From Euclidia mi (taxonomy: Eukaryota > Arthropoda > Insecta > Lepidoptera > Erebidae), in assembly GCA_944739405.2 (NCBI GenBank), contig OX123182.2, positions 103,271,279 through 103,335,278 on the forward strand: a stretch of 64,000 nucleotides of DNA, in the 5' to 3' direction. Under the pieces are notes generated by a model. The model saw only the letters and a list, made by a program, of their open reading frames with translations. It was not told the origin of the DNA and made no database searches. Positions 1 to 11,250 of the stretch are shown here, in pieces. The stretch's first letter is position 1. Every line of letters begins with the position of its first letter. Made by a program: the position numbers and the translations under genes.

Positions 1-538
1 AAATATCAGAGAGTCCCTCCGCAGCCACGACTGTGTTGAGCCGGTTGAAACGTTAGAGAATAACAGAGGTATTTATACCGTGAAATGAGACAATTATCTC
101 TAGTAAGGCCCGCTAAATGATATTGTGTAATAAAATGTCAAAGTATACGTCATTGGGAGCAGTTATGCACTATGCTCTACAGTAATTGCTCCCAATCACG
201 TAATTCAGCATCTTTCTTGCGTGACTTTTGCATCCATGACTTTTCATCTTGGATACCAGGGTCCATTTACTGATTTATTAAGATAAAGAGGTGTTGCAAT
301 ACGGCGGCTAAAAATTTTAAAGGATATTAACTTTTTCAATAGCGTAATTGAAAGACCTCGTAATTGCTCCAACATTTCGGCTTGGGTTAAACCAGCCGTA
401 GTCACGAAATGACTTATAGTCGATCCATAGTATGTAATTTGACAATCTACACATACCATGCCTATGTAAACCGATATTATTACAAGACAGTACCCTTTCA
501 CAGAGATACGGTATACAATGGCCGCCCGTTACTCTAGT
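1..538. other. no recognisable feature
   Basis: AT-rich sequence without a convincing coding region. The short reading frames here have no family resemblance that I recognise. Confidence 0.5.
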
Positions 539-1215
539 AAAAACGAAAAAGTGAAAAATAATAAAAATTTAATATTAATTCAATACTACCTATTATTTAT
601 ATGTGATATTTACTAATAGGTTTGAAGTCGGTGCCAATCCTTAAACAAATAATAATATTTTAATCACTTAAATGAATACGAGCAAACTAATACAGTGAAA
701 AGACTACTATAAAGATAAAGATGCATAAATAAACCTAATAAAGAGCAATTTGATCTTAATATTAATTCGAAGAATAATGGAAAAAATATATACGAAAATG
801 TATTGAACAAAATGTGAATTCATATGAATTATGAATTGCCTTCTTTAATTTAAAGGCTTTTGAAATTTGATTTGGCACCGACTTCAAACTAATTAGTAAT
901 TAGCACATATAAATAATAGGTAGTATTTAATTAATAGTCCGTGTGGTGACGGATTAAGAATACGAATTGTCACCACCCCATCATCCCATGGGTGTCGTAA
1001 GAGCCGATAGAGGGAGCATATTATGCAGAGAACAGCACTGTAAGAGAAGGAAAACTTGATACAAACCCTATACCAACCCGTTTGGCCAGCGTGGTATAGT
1101 AGGCCAATCCTTCTTTCAAAGGAGAGGCCAAGTCCAGCAGTGGACTGTTAAAGGCTGATGATGATGATTTAATTAATGTTAAATCTTTATTATTTTTCAC
1201 TTTTTCGTTTTTGAA
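539..1215. repeat. fold-back (MITE-like) repeat, right arm split by a SINE
   Basis: The left arm (539-642) starts AAAAACGAAAAAGTG and ends GAAGTCGGTGCC. Its reverse complement returns at 872-935 and then again at 1173-1215. The right arm is continuous once the SINE at 936-1166 is removed. Arms are about 100 bp and differ at a minority of positions, around an AT-rich core of about 230 bp. No transposase is visible. The family is unassigned; the GAAGTCGGT motif recurs at about 13.6, 40.8, 41.8 and 42.1 kb. Confidence 0.7.
936..1166 (+). mobile_element. SINE with GATG tail, 11-bp TSD
   Basis: The unit begins GTCCGTGTGGTGACGG and ends in a lepidopteran-type 3' module (CAGCAGTGGACTG, then GGCTGATGATGATG). 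Flanks are identical ATTTAATTAAT at 925-935 and 1167-1177, so this is a retroposed insertion with an 11-bp duplication. A reverse-oriented relative lies at 52337-52567. Confidence 0.85.
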
Positions 1216-1292
1216 GTCGGTTGTTTTTAACGTAGTTATTTTTATTTAATACTTTTTAGTGAACCTATTGTTGTATTGTCAACTAGTTATAG

Positions 1293-2373
1293 GTAGACCT
1301 ACAAAAGGTGCTGCGTGCCTTAAAATATAGATCTCAAGAAACGGGAACGGATAAATGTAGTCGTCTCTGTAAAAATGCTCTTCGGGACACATTTTTACGT
1401 TCTTGTGAGACTATTAAAGATCCTGAAAAACGTTTGTTGGCCAGGAAAGCATATATGAAATCACGTTAACGTCAAGAAACTCTTAAACAGTATAATTGAT
1501 GTCGGAAGTTAACAAAAATATCGATATATCGATGTATCGATATTTATAAAAATATCAATATCGGCGTCGATATCTCCAGGAAAAATATATCGGTGAATTT
1601 TGAAAACAATTGGCTGTTTTATAATAAAAATAATAATTTTGTATTTAGTTCAGGCCTAGTCAATAATATCAAAAGGTATTTTCTATACATAAAATCTTCG
1701 GACGCGGCTCTACCCGCGTGAATTATAGAAACATTTAAACCTTCCTCAGAAATCACAGTATATTTTATTGTTGAAAACCGTGAAATTTTCTTACCACACG
1801 GATGTGTGATAATCAAAGTTCATCGCGCTCATACAGTCAGACAATAAGGAGAGAGAAAATATTTATGTACTCGCCTTTGCCCCTGGCTCAGCCAGCGAGA
1901 ATTATAAACTTTACTTTATTTTATAAAATGTATAGATAGGTATTTGTCACAGACAACTAGCTTAATCAGCCGCTCAATTAAAAACGGCGCCGTTTGACTA
2001 GCGGCCTGAATTCAGCCATGCAATCAACAGTACAGTTTTTACAAACAATAGTTTATTTTTGATTTTTTACTTTATTTAGGGTTTTGTATTCTAGCGACTT
2101 CAGTTACATGGATAAAAATATATCGTTTTTATACAATTTTTGATATGACAAATTTTGTATCGATTTATCGATATATCGAATTAAAATATATCGGAAAAAA
2201 TATCGATATGTTTAATTGAAAATATCGATATATCGATACTTTTTCAACAAGCCTGTAGACTCGGTAAGATCCAAGAGCGTCTAGCGAATGAGTCTTTTGA
2301 GCAGAGAGCTTATAGACTTGGTCTCATTAATAATCGACAAATCATTGCATTACCGCATGATTTACGTCTTTGA
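1293..2373 (+). pseudogene. broken reading frame of unknown origin, split by an insertion
   Basis: An open stretch at 1293-1469 (about 58 codons, rich in K, R, L and C, ending at TAA 1467) and a second at 2254-2373 (about 39 codons, ending at TGA 2371) both read like protein and lie on either side of the TATCGATA-rich block. Together they look like one short coding segment interrupted by that insertion. The first part already contains a stop, so the copy is dead. I do not recognise the family; it could be an old transposase or a processed fragment. Confidence 0.3.
1510..2246. repeat. TATCGATA-rich interspersed element
   Basis: Both ends (about 1515-1596 and 2118-2243) are dense in TATCGATA/ATCGATAT. 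The right end reverse-complemented resembles the left end, as in a DNA transposon with clustered subterminal repeats. Clear TIR tips and a TSD are not resolved. The middle is AT-rich with no clear transposase. TATCGATA is also the Drosophila DREF site, but here the clustering is explained by the repeat. Confidence 0.45.
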
Positions 2374-2497
2374 AGTGACAATTATCATCATTGTGCAATT
2401 CAAATAGATTTTTGTAATTACTGAGTTCGTATCGCCACCTTCTGACTCCTTCATCGGACGAGAACGAGCCCAAACTCTATAAAATATTGTCAATTAA

Positions 2498-3119
2498 TTA
2501 CTGAGTTCCTATATTATTCCTATGGCCACCTTTCGATTNNNNNNNNNNNNNNNNNNNNNNNNNNNNNNNNNNNNNNNNNNNNNNNNNNNNNNNNNNNNNN
2601 NNNNNNNNNNNNNNNNNNNNNNNNNNNNNNNNNNNNNNNNNNNNNNNNNNNNNNNNNNNNNNNNNNNNNNNNNNNNNNNNNNNNNNNNNNNNNNNNNNNN
2701 NNNNNNNNNNNNNNNNNNNNNNNNNNNNNNNNNNNNNNGATTTGTCTAATCTGCCCAATCTGTGGTAGACCTGGTTGTGCAAAGCCGTAGTTCGCTTAGC
2801 CAAGTTGTGGTCGTATAGCTCCTTAAGGGAAAGAGATTTGCGAATCTAAATCGGCAACTGACAGGCTAGCTCCCTTAAAGTCGTCTGCTATGTCTAGGCC
2901 TGACTCTAGGATTTCGTCATTCGGAATCAGCTCGAGTAGTTTAGGTAGCTGCTTCCGTAAACCTAAAACAGAGGTAGCCGGCTCCTCACCGCGAATAGCG
3001 ACCTCGTATGCCAATTCATTTTTATTAAGTAGGAAGTACTTAATGGGGTTAGTGCTCATGATGAATTGAAGTGTATGATAGGAAAAGAACGTAAGTATAT
3101 TACAGCCCTCCGTGTGCAA
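2498..3119 (-). pseudogene. gag N-terminus of a Ty3/mdg4-like LTR retrotransposon (remnant)
   Basis: A minus-strand frame of 98 codons at 2823-3119 contains LNKNELAYEVAIRGEEP followed by LRKQLPKLLELIP, which resembles the amino-terminal region of insect Ty3-type Gag. A second frame beyond a break (NQVYHRLGRL, near 2770) looks like the next Gag segment and then runs into the assembly gap. It lies about 315 bp downstream of a primer-binding site and LTR, the normal place for gag. No protease, RT or integrase follows, so only the 5' end of the element is present and gag is frameshifted. Confidence 0.55.
2539..2738. other. assembly gap (200 N)
   Basis: A run of 200 undetermined bases lies inside the gag remnant. 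Any translation through it is meaningless. Confidence 0.99.
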
Positions 3120-3434
3120 TCGTTCTGCTTTACAAAGAAACTACGACGATTCGGTGTAAAAATGTAGACAATAGATTAGTGACTTGCAAAAACAAAAAAC
3201 GGTTATTTCAAATTGCGAACAGTTACGTAGGGAATCGGTAGTAGTTTGAATTAGGCAATAGTAAGATAACACATAATAGTTATACAAGAATAGAAATTAA
3301 AGATAGACAGCAAAACACAGAAATACACAAGTTAAATAGTACGTACCGGTTCGCTGATGTCTGCACCTCCTCGTTTACAAAGACTGACCTCCTAAACAAG
3401 AACAACTGCAGTAATTGGAAGTGAGACAATTAGA

Positions 3435-3445
3435 GTTGGGCGCCA
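3435..3445 (-). other. LTR-retrotransposon primer-binding site
   Basis: On the minus strand this reads TGGCGCCCAAC, the usual form of a lysine-tRNA primer-binding site, one base after the end of the LTR. Confidence 0.65.
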
Positions 3446-3446
3446 C

Positions 3447-4279
3447 TGAGACGGAGGATCTCAGGTAGGATGTCGGGGTTCGAGAGAAACACTGCTAGGC
3501 TGAACAGGTTCTTTATTATGTCTCACTACCGCTTACATACAGTATGACCGAACTAGGTAAGCACTGGCCTAAGGGGTTGGAGCGTAGACTCCTGCTGCCC
3601 TCCGATGCTCGCAGGGTAGCTGCTCGTAGGGTCGCCGATGAGCTGGCCAAGGTGCGCTGCGCAGGCAGCTCTGTGGTCGAGGTTCAGGCTGAGCGGGGTC
3701 TCAGGCGGTGCAGCCGATGTGGGCCGAGCGGTCAGGCTCAGGCGTCCGTGGCCTGGCTGTAGGAGCTCGTAGGCAGGAACGGAGGCTTGGGTGGCAGCTG
3801 GCTAGTAGCGGCACGGCGCCAGCAGCTCGTGGCTTGTAGCCCGTAGAGAGAACGTAGCCCGTAGGAAGAAGACAGGTGCAGTGAACTCGTAGGGTGAACT
3901 GGAAACAGCATAGAAAATACACAACAACCGGTCAGGAACAGGCGGTCCCTAGATCGGCTGTTATGCTTAGGAGACACAGATACTACAGACAGAACGTATA
4001 GGCACACAGACAACTAGAATATGCTTACCCCCAGCGGGACAGTAGACAGAAAGTAGAATGTAGAATAATCGCGAAGTGTAGCGGCAGCGTTCCGATGTCT
4101 AGGGAAAGTGACCATTCTACAACGCGCACCCATCTTATATAGGCATAAACCTATGACTCACAACTGCCTTTGGCTAGTGAATATGACCATATTTGGTAAT
4201 ATAGCGAACGATGTCTGGCTAAGCTGGCGTTAAGCGCCTGCGAGATATTATAACGCAATACGTGTAGTATTACGTTACA
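3447..4279 (-). repeat. 5' LTR of the Ty3-like element
   Basis: On the minus strand the 833-bp unit starts TGTAACG and ends CTCA (TG...CA termini) directly before the primer-binding site. It has a TATATAAG box at 4134-4141 and an AATAAA signal at 3511-3516, in the expected U3-R order. The R/U5 part is GC-rich with many short CTCGTAGG-like repeats, which explains the spurious reading frames there. No second LTR was seen in the window. Confidence 0.6.
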
Positions 4280-4601
4280 ACTAAACTGTGTACAGGTTGA
4301 CTTAATGCCTTGGGCATTATCCGCCAGTCTACCTTTGAGCGGTGCTGAGAAACGTAGTAGGTGTATTAAATACTTACTATAATTATAAGATAGGTATAAT
4401 TAAATAATATAATATAATTCTTAAATAAATATACATGCATACACTATATATGTATATATATACTTACATAAATATATAAACATATAATTATACTACCTAA
4501 ATACGATATATATGAAATAAATAATATTATATACATATAAGAACTAAAGGAAGAATACGTAAAGCCATACACAAATACAAAACGAAATGAAGATACAGAT
4601 C

Positions 4602-5065
4602 CTATGACACATCCGCTGGTCTTGCCAACAAAAGCTCCTTTACCTTAGCCTTAAATTTGTACTTCGTTTTGCACGTCCTGATTTCTAGAGGGAGGGCATT
4701 CCAGAGGAGAATGGACTGAACGAGAAACGAAGAGTGAATAAGAGATGTGTTATGAAAAGGGCCTGTAAGAAGAAGATTATTAGACGATCACAAACTGCGG
4801 TCATGGTTGGAACACAGATATTGAAAATGACAAGTTAAATAATTTGGGGATGAAGGAGACATAAGAATGGAAAAAAGGGTAGTGAGAGCACGCAAACTGC
4901 GACGATGACGGAAAGGAAGCCATTTCAGTTGGGAACGGTAAGCAGATACATGGACATACTTGCGAAGTTTGAAAACAAATCGAATGCAGTTATTGAGAAG
5001 ACGGTCGAGTTTGTTGAGAAGGTCTGCATTCAGGGTATAGTAGCATATGTACGGGTATCAAAAGA
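4602..5065 (-). pseudogene. 3' end of a CR1/Jockey-type LINE ORF2
   Basis: Minus-strand reading across several frames gives a typical post-RT region: a stretch like LNKLDRLLNNCIRF, then KWLPFRHRRSLRA, then LLWNALPLEIRTCK, ending LLLARPADVS and a stop at 4602. This is the continuation of the LINE whose RT and endonuclease lie at 5732-8448. It is separated from them by an insertion and is internally degraded. Confidence 0.6.
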
Positions 5066-5731
5066 GGTGCGTTGTAAGAGATAAATAAAGAATCCAAAAG
5101 AAGAAATATATACTTTACTGTGGTACCACATTTAAATATACTTATAAATAAACTACCTAACTACGACCTAACTATATGCGTGAAGGGAGACGACTACCGC
5201 GCCGTGCTAATGCAATATTACGCCTCGCATATAATTTGTAGCGTCACCAGCCGCTACAATATTCCCCCCTTTATTGAAAAAAAAATCGAAGAACATTATA
5301 CAAAAAAATTGGTAACAACTACAAGAAACAATAAGAAAATAATACTGAGGTAACTATCTAGCTAATCAGACACGCTAGCGCTCGACTCACATCACATAAA
5401 CATGTATCAAGTTACCGGAGCGCTAGTTCTGAGAATGCCGACTAAACAGAAACACTATAGCGGGTCAATATGTGGGACTCTTTAACATAAATTATGTGAC
5501 TATTTTTAGAACAGTTATAAGTAAACACAAAAACACAATAATAACTCAATTGCCGCCGTTTCTTTCGAACTTCCTTTGCTCTTCGTAAGCCGCTTGTAGA
5601 GAGAGCTGGTCGTACGAAGAAGCAAATAAGTTCACCGATTCTGCCAGCGATCTTCGTATTCTACCTGGGCCGTACTGAGAGATGACAGGGTGCGCAATCC
5701 AATACTGAGCGGTATTCATCCTCGCCTCCAA
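5066..5731. other. unidentified insertion within the CR1-like LINE
   Basis: This segment separates the RT from its C-terminal tail. It contains a 61-codon minus-strand frame (5546-5731) that is protein-like (YGPGRIRRSLAESV, then QAAYEEQRKFER) but belongs to no family I recognise, and an AT-rich part. It could be a fragment of an LTR element; ends and duplications were not resolved. Confidence 0.3.
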
Positions 5732-7640
5732 GTGTGATGAGCCGCTTCGACGCGCGTTGTGTCTAATCTTCTTAATAAGCCTTGGCTGCCCAAGACAATG
5801 GCCTGACTTTTATTTGGGTTTACAGTCAGCCAAAACCTTTGAGTCTTGCAATTGTGTATCTCAGCCAGATCCCTGTTAACCATGTCAATTGCCGAAGACA
5901 GCAACTCCACATTAACCTGGGTATATATCTGCAAGTCGTCGGCATACAATGGTGAGAACGCTGATGAATTTTAGTTATGAGATTTATAAAAATGGAGAAT
6001 AACAAGGGAGAGAGAATACCTTGAGGGACACCAGCTTTGATGTCAGCCCATTTTAAGTATGACTCGCCAAGGTGTACCGACTGCTGACGCCCTCGAAGAT
6101 ATGTTGAGAACCAATCCAGAGCCCTGGGTGAGACCTTAAGAAAGGAGAGGACTGATAAAAGGAGGTCGTGACTGACGGTATTGAAGGCATTGGAGAAATC
6201 AATTAGAACCAAAACCGTAACTTTGGAGTTTTCAATGCCGTCTCGAATATCACCAGTCACTTTGAGGAGAGTGGAAGTAGTGCTATGGCCAGGTCTGAAT
6301 CCAGATTGATATGGACTCAACAGGTTATGACGGTGTATAAACCGACTCAGCTGTTTATGGACACAGGCTTCTAGCACTTTTGAAAGAAAAGGAAGAATGG
6401 ATATTGGTCAAAAATGGTTGGGAAGAGAAGGATTGGAGGTCTTTGCAAGAGGGATAACGTGAGCTTTGCCCCACAAGGAAGGAAAGGAACAGGACTCAAG
6501 GGAGAAATTAATGACGTGTGAGATCGCCGGCAGGAGTTGGTCCAAGATGGTAATGACCATACGGCGGCTGATGTTGTCATGTCCCACGGCATTAGATTTT
6601 AAGGAAAGGATTATCTTTTTGATATCACCCGAAGACTCTGGAGAAAATTGGAAAGATTCAATGTCAAGTTGGGGTAAGTTATTTAAGTAGGTAACTGTCA
6701 GACACTTGGTCTGGTGATCCAAAGGAGTGGCAGAGGTGAAATATTGGTTAATATCATCCAAACCAAGTGTCAGACGGAAGTCACACCGTTGCTGCTTGCC
6801 AATACCAAGAGTTCCAAGGAACTTCCAGATATTGGCAGGCGATGTAGAGGTAATATTATTAAGAATGTGTCGGCGTTTGGCATTTCGCACCATATGATTG
6901 CACCGATTCCTTGCAGATTTGAAAAGCACCCAGTTTTCCTCGCACCGGTCCCGTTTATATCTTCTAAACACCCGATCCCTACGGCGCATTGCCATACGAA
7001 CACCCGCCGTAAGCCAGGGTGCTGGGGGATGCTTTAGTTTCACGCGCTTGACCAGTGCATGTACATCGTATAGACGACAAATAGTGCTGTTGAAAACCTT
7101 TACTTTATCATCTACAACATTTACTTTATCATTTAAAACATGTTGTCCCAATTCAGCTTAGAAGCGTCCTGACCGAGTTTAGTGACATCCATACGACCAA
7201 AACAACGCATGTACCGGACTTTAGGAGGGGATTTAGCAGATTTTAAGCGGTAGGTAAGGAAAATAAGGTCATGGCGGGAATAACCAGGAGCAGGATATTG
7301 ACCGTGAGATGTCACTAGGGAAGGATTGGACGTAAGGATCAAGTCAAGCCACGTGTCCACCCCATTGCTATTGTGATGGGTGGCCTGCAATGGCATAACG
7401 TGGAGGCTGGCTGACTCGATAATGTCAAGGAGTTTACTGGAACGACTAGAGGAGGGAGAAAGGAGATCGGTGTTAAAATCGCCCATGATGATGTGATGTT
7501 CATACTGTGACCCTATAGATTCCAGGATCGGTTCGAGACTGGAGAAATAATCGACAGTAGGGGGACAATAGACGACGCCAAGAACAGCTTTCGCTCCCCT
7601 GACGTCAACCTCGAGGAATAAGTCCTCCGCAGGGGAAGAG
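5732..7640 (-). pseudogene. CR1-like LINE ORF2: endonuclease C-terminus and RT
   Basis: Read on the minus strand from 7640: the endonuclease motif MGDFNTD (about 7480), a linker rich in basic residues (6408-7151), RT block SGFRPGHSTTS, motif A VLIDFSNAFNTVSHD, motif B AGVPQGILSPLLF (about 6377-5826), and the active site YADD with QIYTQ (about 5940). The pieces lie in at least three frames, so the element has several frameshifts and stops. The GFRPGHST...YADDLQIY pattern is typical of the CR1 group. It would have reverse-transcribed its own RNA at the target site; this copy cannot. Confidence 0.75.
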
Positions 7641-8050
7641 GCGGGATTAGAGGATTCAAGAATTATAAATAATAATAATAATAATAATATTCTTTATTGT
7701 TCCAAAAAATATGACACTTTAAAAACAGTTATAACAAGGCTTATTAAAAAAAAGCACACTTAAAGAAAACTCTGTCCTCTGAACTAGGTGTATGTCCCTG
7801 TATTTCAGACGACAGCGCTCCTACCCGTATGTTAGCCTCAGTTACATTTCTATTTTTTAAATGGTACCTATAGCTATATAAAAACAAAATAAGAAATTAT
7901 GTTTAACAATACCATTTTAGTAAGAGTTTGTATTAACCTATAAGTATGTGGTGTGCGTGTGTGTATGCGTGTGTGTGTATGTTTGTGTGTGTGTATGTGC
8001 GTGAGTGTGTATGTGATGTGTGTGTGAGTATGTGAGTGTATTTAAATTAA
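7641..8050. repeat. insertion with (AAT)n and (TG)n tracts inside the endonuclease domain
   Basis: The endonuclease frame stops near 8053 and resumes near 7640, so the bases between are extra. The segment contains an (AAT)n run (7664-7692), an AATAAAG-like 3'-end sequence on the minus strand, and a degenerate (TG)n tract at 7945-8040. It is probably the 3' end of another retroelement with microsatellite growth. No TSD was resolved. Confidence 0.5.
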
Positions 8051-8448
8051 CTTTAATCTGATAGTCCACGTACGAGGGCCTCGAGACATGGACAAGTACT
8101 GCGGAGATAGACTGTAACCCCACCACCTCTCCTCCCGACTCGGTCATTCCGTATTAGAATGAAGCCGGGGAGAGAGAAAGAAGTTGAAAGAAGAGTAGGT
8201 TTGAGCCAACTCTCCGAAATCAGGACGGCATGTACATTGACATCCGCCACAAGATCCAGTAAGTCACTGAAGTGGCTCGGTATACTTTGAGCATTTAGGT
8301 GACAAATGTTCAACGTCATTCGAGATTGTTGGGTAAACGAAAGTCTTAAACAATCACTCAAGGCACCATTAGCAGAAGAGAAACTGTCATCGTCGGAAGA
8401 AGCGGCTGTTTCGTCGGCAGACCAATACGTTTCATCAATGGCATCCAT
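8051..8448 (-). pseudogene. CR1-like LINE ORF2: endonuclease N-terminus
   Basis: A 131-codon minus frame begins with an acidic, serine-rich leader and then shows the start of an APE-type endonuclease: LNICHLNAQSIPSHF, LISESWLKP, and RVGRRGGGVTVYLR. The E in SESWL is the conserved metal-binding glutamate. The frame is cut by the insertion at 8050. A probable ORF2 start is the ATG at 8446-8448. Confidence 0.75.
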
Positions 8449-9065
8449 AGATAAAATATAATAATAAAAATAAATATATATACCACTATTTTTAATTAGT
8501 ACAAAAAAATTAACAGGGCACTAAGTATCTTTAATTGATCATATTTATGTAGTTGAAAAATAAAAACACTAAGTCCCAAAACTGTCTCAAAACTGTCCAC
8601 AAAAATACGTGATAATTGGTAAATGCAATACTAATACTATGACCGACCCGAGTACTATCATAGTAAAATTAACCATTGATAAATTAACCCAAAGTCTGCG
8701 CCTGCACCACGCCCCGACGATGCGATAAACAGTACTAAATTGTTAGCTAAAGTGAGCGTATCTAATTTCGTTGCAAAAGTTAATTGTTTGTCTACGTTTG
8801 CCTGACGCTATGGCCTATCATATCAGTTCATATCACGGGAGTATGTAGCTATGCTTCGTGCGTACTTTTTGAGTGCAAAAATCGCGAAGGCAGCTGTGTA
8901 CCCATGGACATCGTATTGTGAGTGTACAAAAGTGACCGGGTCAGTGTCAAACAATTAAATCAGTGCATATTGGATGCTTTTGACAACGGTGGTGGTCATT
9001 TCGAAGGACAATGGAAATGCTTGTAAGTTTAGTAAATAATACGTACTTAAGTAAATAATAATTTG
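8449..9065. other. no recognisable gene
   Basis: Upstream of the CR1-like ORF2 on its strand. AT-rich and without an ORF1; nothing else identified. Confidence 0.4.
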
Positions 9066-9161
9066 ATGCGGGCGGCTCAAAATCGGTCTGTGTTCTCCAC
9101 ACACCTTGAGGAAGGCCTATGTCCAACAGTGGACGTCTCTAAGCTGACATGATGATGATAA
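9066..9161 (+). repeat. SINE 3' tail fragment
   Basis: A short piece with GGCCTATGTCCAACAGTGG and a GATGATGATGATA end, the lepidopteran SINE/LINE 3' module also seen at 1130-1166. Confidence 0.6.
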
Positions 9162-10036
9162 AATAATTTGTAAATAGCAGATGATTCTAACTTCATAAAT
9201 ACGCCAAAATTACTCTTTTTTTAGTCCAGAACACCATCTTTTATTTTGATATTTGTTTGCTTTCTAATTACATACCTCCGTATTTAATTACTTGTTAAAC
9301 GATAAATTTTACCGGTCCTAAGCCGAAGAATGAAGTATGAAGGAGAGGGTAGAATTAACAAAATTAAATAATGACTTCCCACATTTATTATTTTCCTTCA
9401 TTTTATTTTCTATGGCTACCTACATCATAAGTGCGACAGAGAGAATGCAAATGAGCAGGATGGAATATTATCAATGAATTAGTGAATGGATTGTAAAATA
9501 TGACTATGATTTAAGTGAGATTTTCTACAATAAACAAATGATAATAACTTTGCTCTTTATTGATATTATGAAATTCTTACGTCACATATATGATAATAAT
9601 ATCTTCGCTAATCTGTTCTTAAAGTTTTTGTACTAATTAAAACATAGTGGTGTATATATAAAATTATAAATAACTGAAATATAATCAACAATTAAACTAC
9701 CTTAATAATACTTCAATACAATACGGGTAACCCAGCACCACCCGCCAGCTTACAAAACCAAAAAATATTTAATGCCGTTTCCGAACGCAACAATAATCTA
9801 GATTTGACATTTACAAATACAATTGACAACGTCACTTTGACAGCCAATAAATTACCGTGCGGTGAAATAAAAATATTATGTACATACCTAAGATATCAAT
9901 AAATTCAATAATAAAGAAACGTGAAAGTGGGTAACGGAAATAATAGGAAGAAACAGCATAATAAACTACAACAGATAGAAAATATAAAGAAAGAGGAAGT
10001 CTCAAGATAAGAGTAGTTGTAAACATTAAATGATAG
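9162..10036. other. AT-rich sequence, no ORF2 found
   Basis: This lies downstream of the minus-strand ORF1-like gene, where an RT would be expected. I see only AT-rich sequence and short frames lacking motifs. Confidence 0.4.
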
Positions 10037-10774
10037 CTATTTACGTGACTTGTTGACTGTACTAGAGGAACCGGCAGTCACGGCGCCATTCTTGCTCAGA
10101 GATGAGGAGCCACTTGCAGACTTAGCGTGCTTCTGGGTCAAAGAGTTCAGTTCATCTACGTGGAACACTTTGTGACGAACTTCATCGGGCGCCTTTACTA
10201 TAATCACGCCGTCCTGCGTCCAGCAAGACCGCATACCAAAGTGTTGTCGAGCTTTGGCGAAAATGGCCTGTCTAGATTTTGTCAGGAATGCCTTCACTGA
10301 GACGGATGTGCCCTTCAATTTCGCCTTAGCCCTCCAAACTGAAGATCTTTGGTCCACTCCTGCGAACCAGACCAAGATTGGCCGGTGGTGACCGTCATTG
10401 GACAACCCAATCCTGTGACATGAATGTATAGAGTCCATGGCTATAATTGGCAGCTCCATCTTCTGAACAATCTTGATCACAGATGTCCTGCAGTCTTCCT
10501 TCTCAGCCTCAGGAATGCCGAGAAAAAGGAGAGCTTTGCGCCAGTGCCTTGTCTCCATGGCATCAATGTTATGAGCGCATTCATTGATTTGTTTGCGCAG
10601 CAGGCTGAGCATTGCAAACATCAGCTCTCTGAATGTGCGAAACTCTTCGGCAATTTTTGCCACAGTGTCCTTGGCCGGGCCTCCCTGCAGCTGCGCCTCC
10701 AGCTCCGCCATCCTTTTGGAAAAGGACTCTTCTAGGTTGTCTTGTGCCGTCTTAATATCAGCCAACTGAGACAT
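10037..10774 (-). CDS. intact ORF1p-like (L1-ORF1-type) nucleic-acid chaperone protein
   Basis: A complete 245-residue frame. The first ~75 residues are a heptad-rich coiled coil (KTAQDNLEESFSKRMAELEA onward). A central region with RKALLFLGIPEAEKED and CHRIG resembles the RRM-like part of L1-type ORF1 proteins. The C-terminal third (WRAKAKLKGTSVSVKAFLTK, FGMRSCWTQDG, then a Ser-rich tail ending NKSRK) resembles the ORF1 C-terminal RNA-binding domain. Such proteins bind retroelement RNA as trimers and help target-primed reverse transcription. No RT frame lies downstream on the same strand, so this is either a truncated LINE or an ORF1-only derivative. Lepidopteran genomes have many such stand-alone ORFs. 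Start chosen at the first ATG. Confidence 0.65.
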   Translation of the reverse strand: MSQLADIKTAQDNLEESFSKRMAELEAQLQGGPAKDTVAKIAEEFRTFRELMFAMLSLLRKQINECAHNIDAMETRHWRKALLFLGIPEAEKEDCRTSVIKIVQKMELPIIAMDSIHSCHRIGLSNDGHHRPILVWFAGVDQRSSVWRAKAKLKGTSVSVKAFLTKSRQAIFAKARQHFGMRSCWTQDGVIIVKAPDEVRHKVFHVDELNSLTQKHAKSASGSSSLSKNGAVTAGSSSTVNKSRK

Positions 10775-11028
10775 TCCGGTAGTGTTGTGCTTGTAAGGTG
10801 TAAAACTTCAAGTGAGTGTGTAGCGCTGGTAGGTGGTGTGACTTGCAGAATTACAGTTACATACAAGTAGGTATGTGTATCTTGTACCAACGTTAGTGCA
10901 GACTATTTATGCTTTAAAAAACTTGGTGTGATAGTATAAATGTTTAAATATGTTTTAAACATTTAAATTTAAAATTTTATAATTCAAACTATGTGTTAAC
11001 TATTTTTACACCTACCGCCGAAAATACA

Positions 11029-11250
11029 CCCACATTTAAAATATTACACCCACATTTCCCATGATTTTTTAGGTCCCACGTAATAGGGGGCGAGCCTATT
11101 GCTGTACCGGGCACATTACCAGATTCCGTGCTGCTACTGAGAATTTCCTAACGGAAAAACCCAATAACACTTTGTCCGACCCGCGAATCGAACCCAAGAC
11201 CTCCCAATCCCACGCGCACATATATGCCGCGAGACCAACGAGGCAGTCTG
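11029..11250 (-). mobile_element. tRNA-headed SINE
   Basis: On the minus strand the 5' end resembles a tRNA: a B box GGTTCGATTCG and an A-box-like TTGGTCTCGCGG. The body then has CCTATTACGTGGGACC in reverse. It shares its body with the copies at 11645-11871, 40114-40336 and 43861-44107. Degraded, with no TSD seen. Confidence 0.6.

Noticed and set aside
1510..2246. DREF-controlled promoter
   Set aside because: TATCGATA clusters are part of a repeat end and no gene start is nearby.
2522..2803. frames running through the N block
   Set aside because: Translation of undetermined bases has no meaning.
3544..4013. small genes at 3.5-4.0 kb
   Set aside because: They lie inside the LTR and arise from CTCGTAGG-type repeats.
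5120..5353. 77-codon plus-strand gene
   Set aside because: No motif, lies within an insertion of repeats, AT-driven.
7938..8147. His/Thr-rich 69-codon minus-strand protein
   Set aside because: Translation of a degenerate (TG)n microsatellite.
9832..10026. membrane-protein-like 64-codon frame
   Set aside because: Hydrophobicity comes from AT-rich codons; no start context or family.
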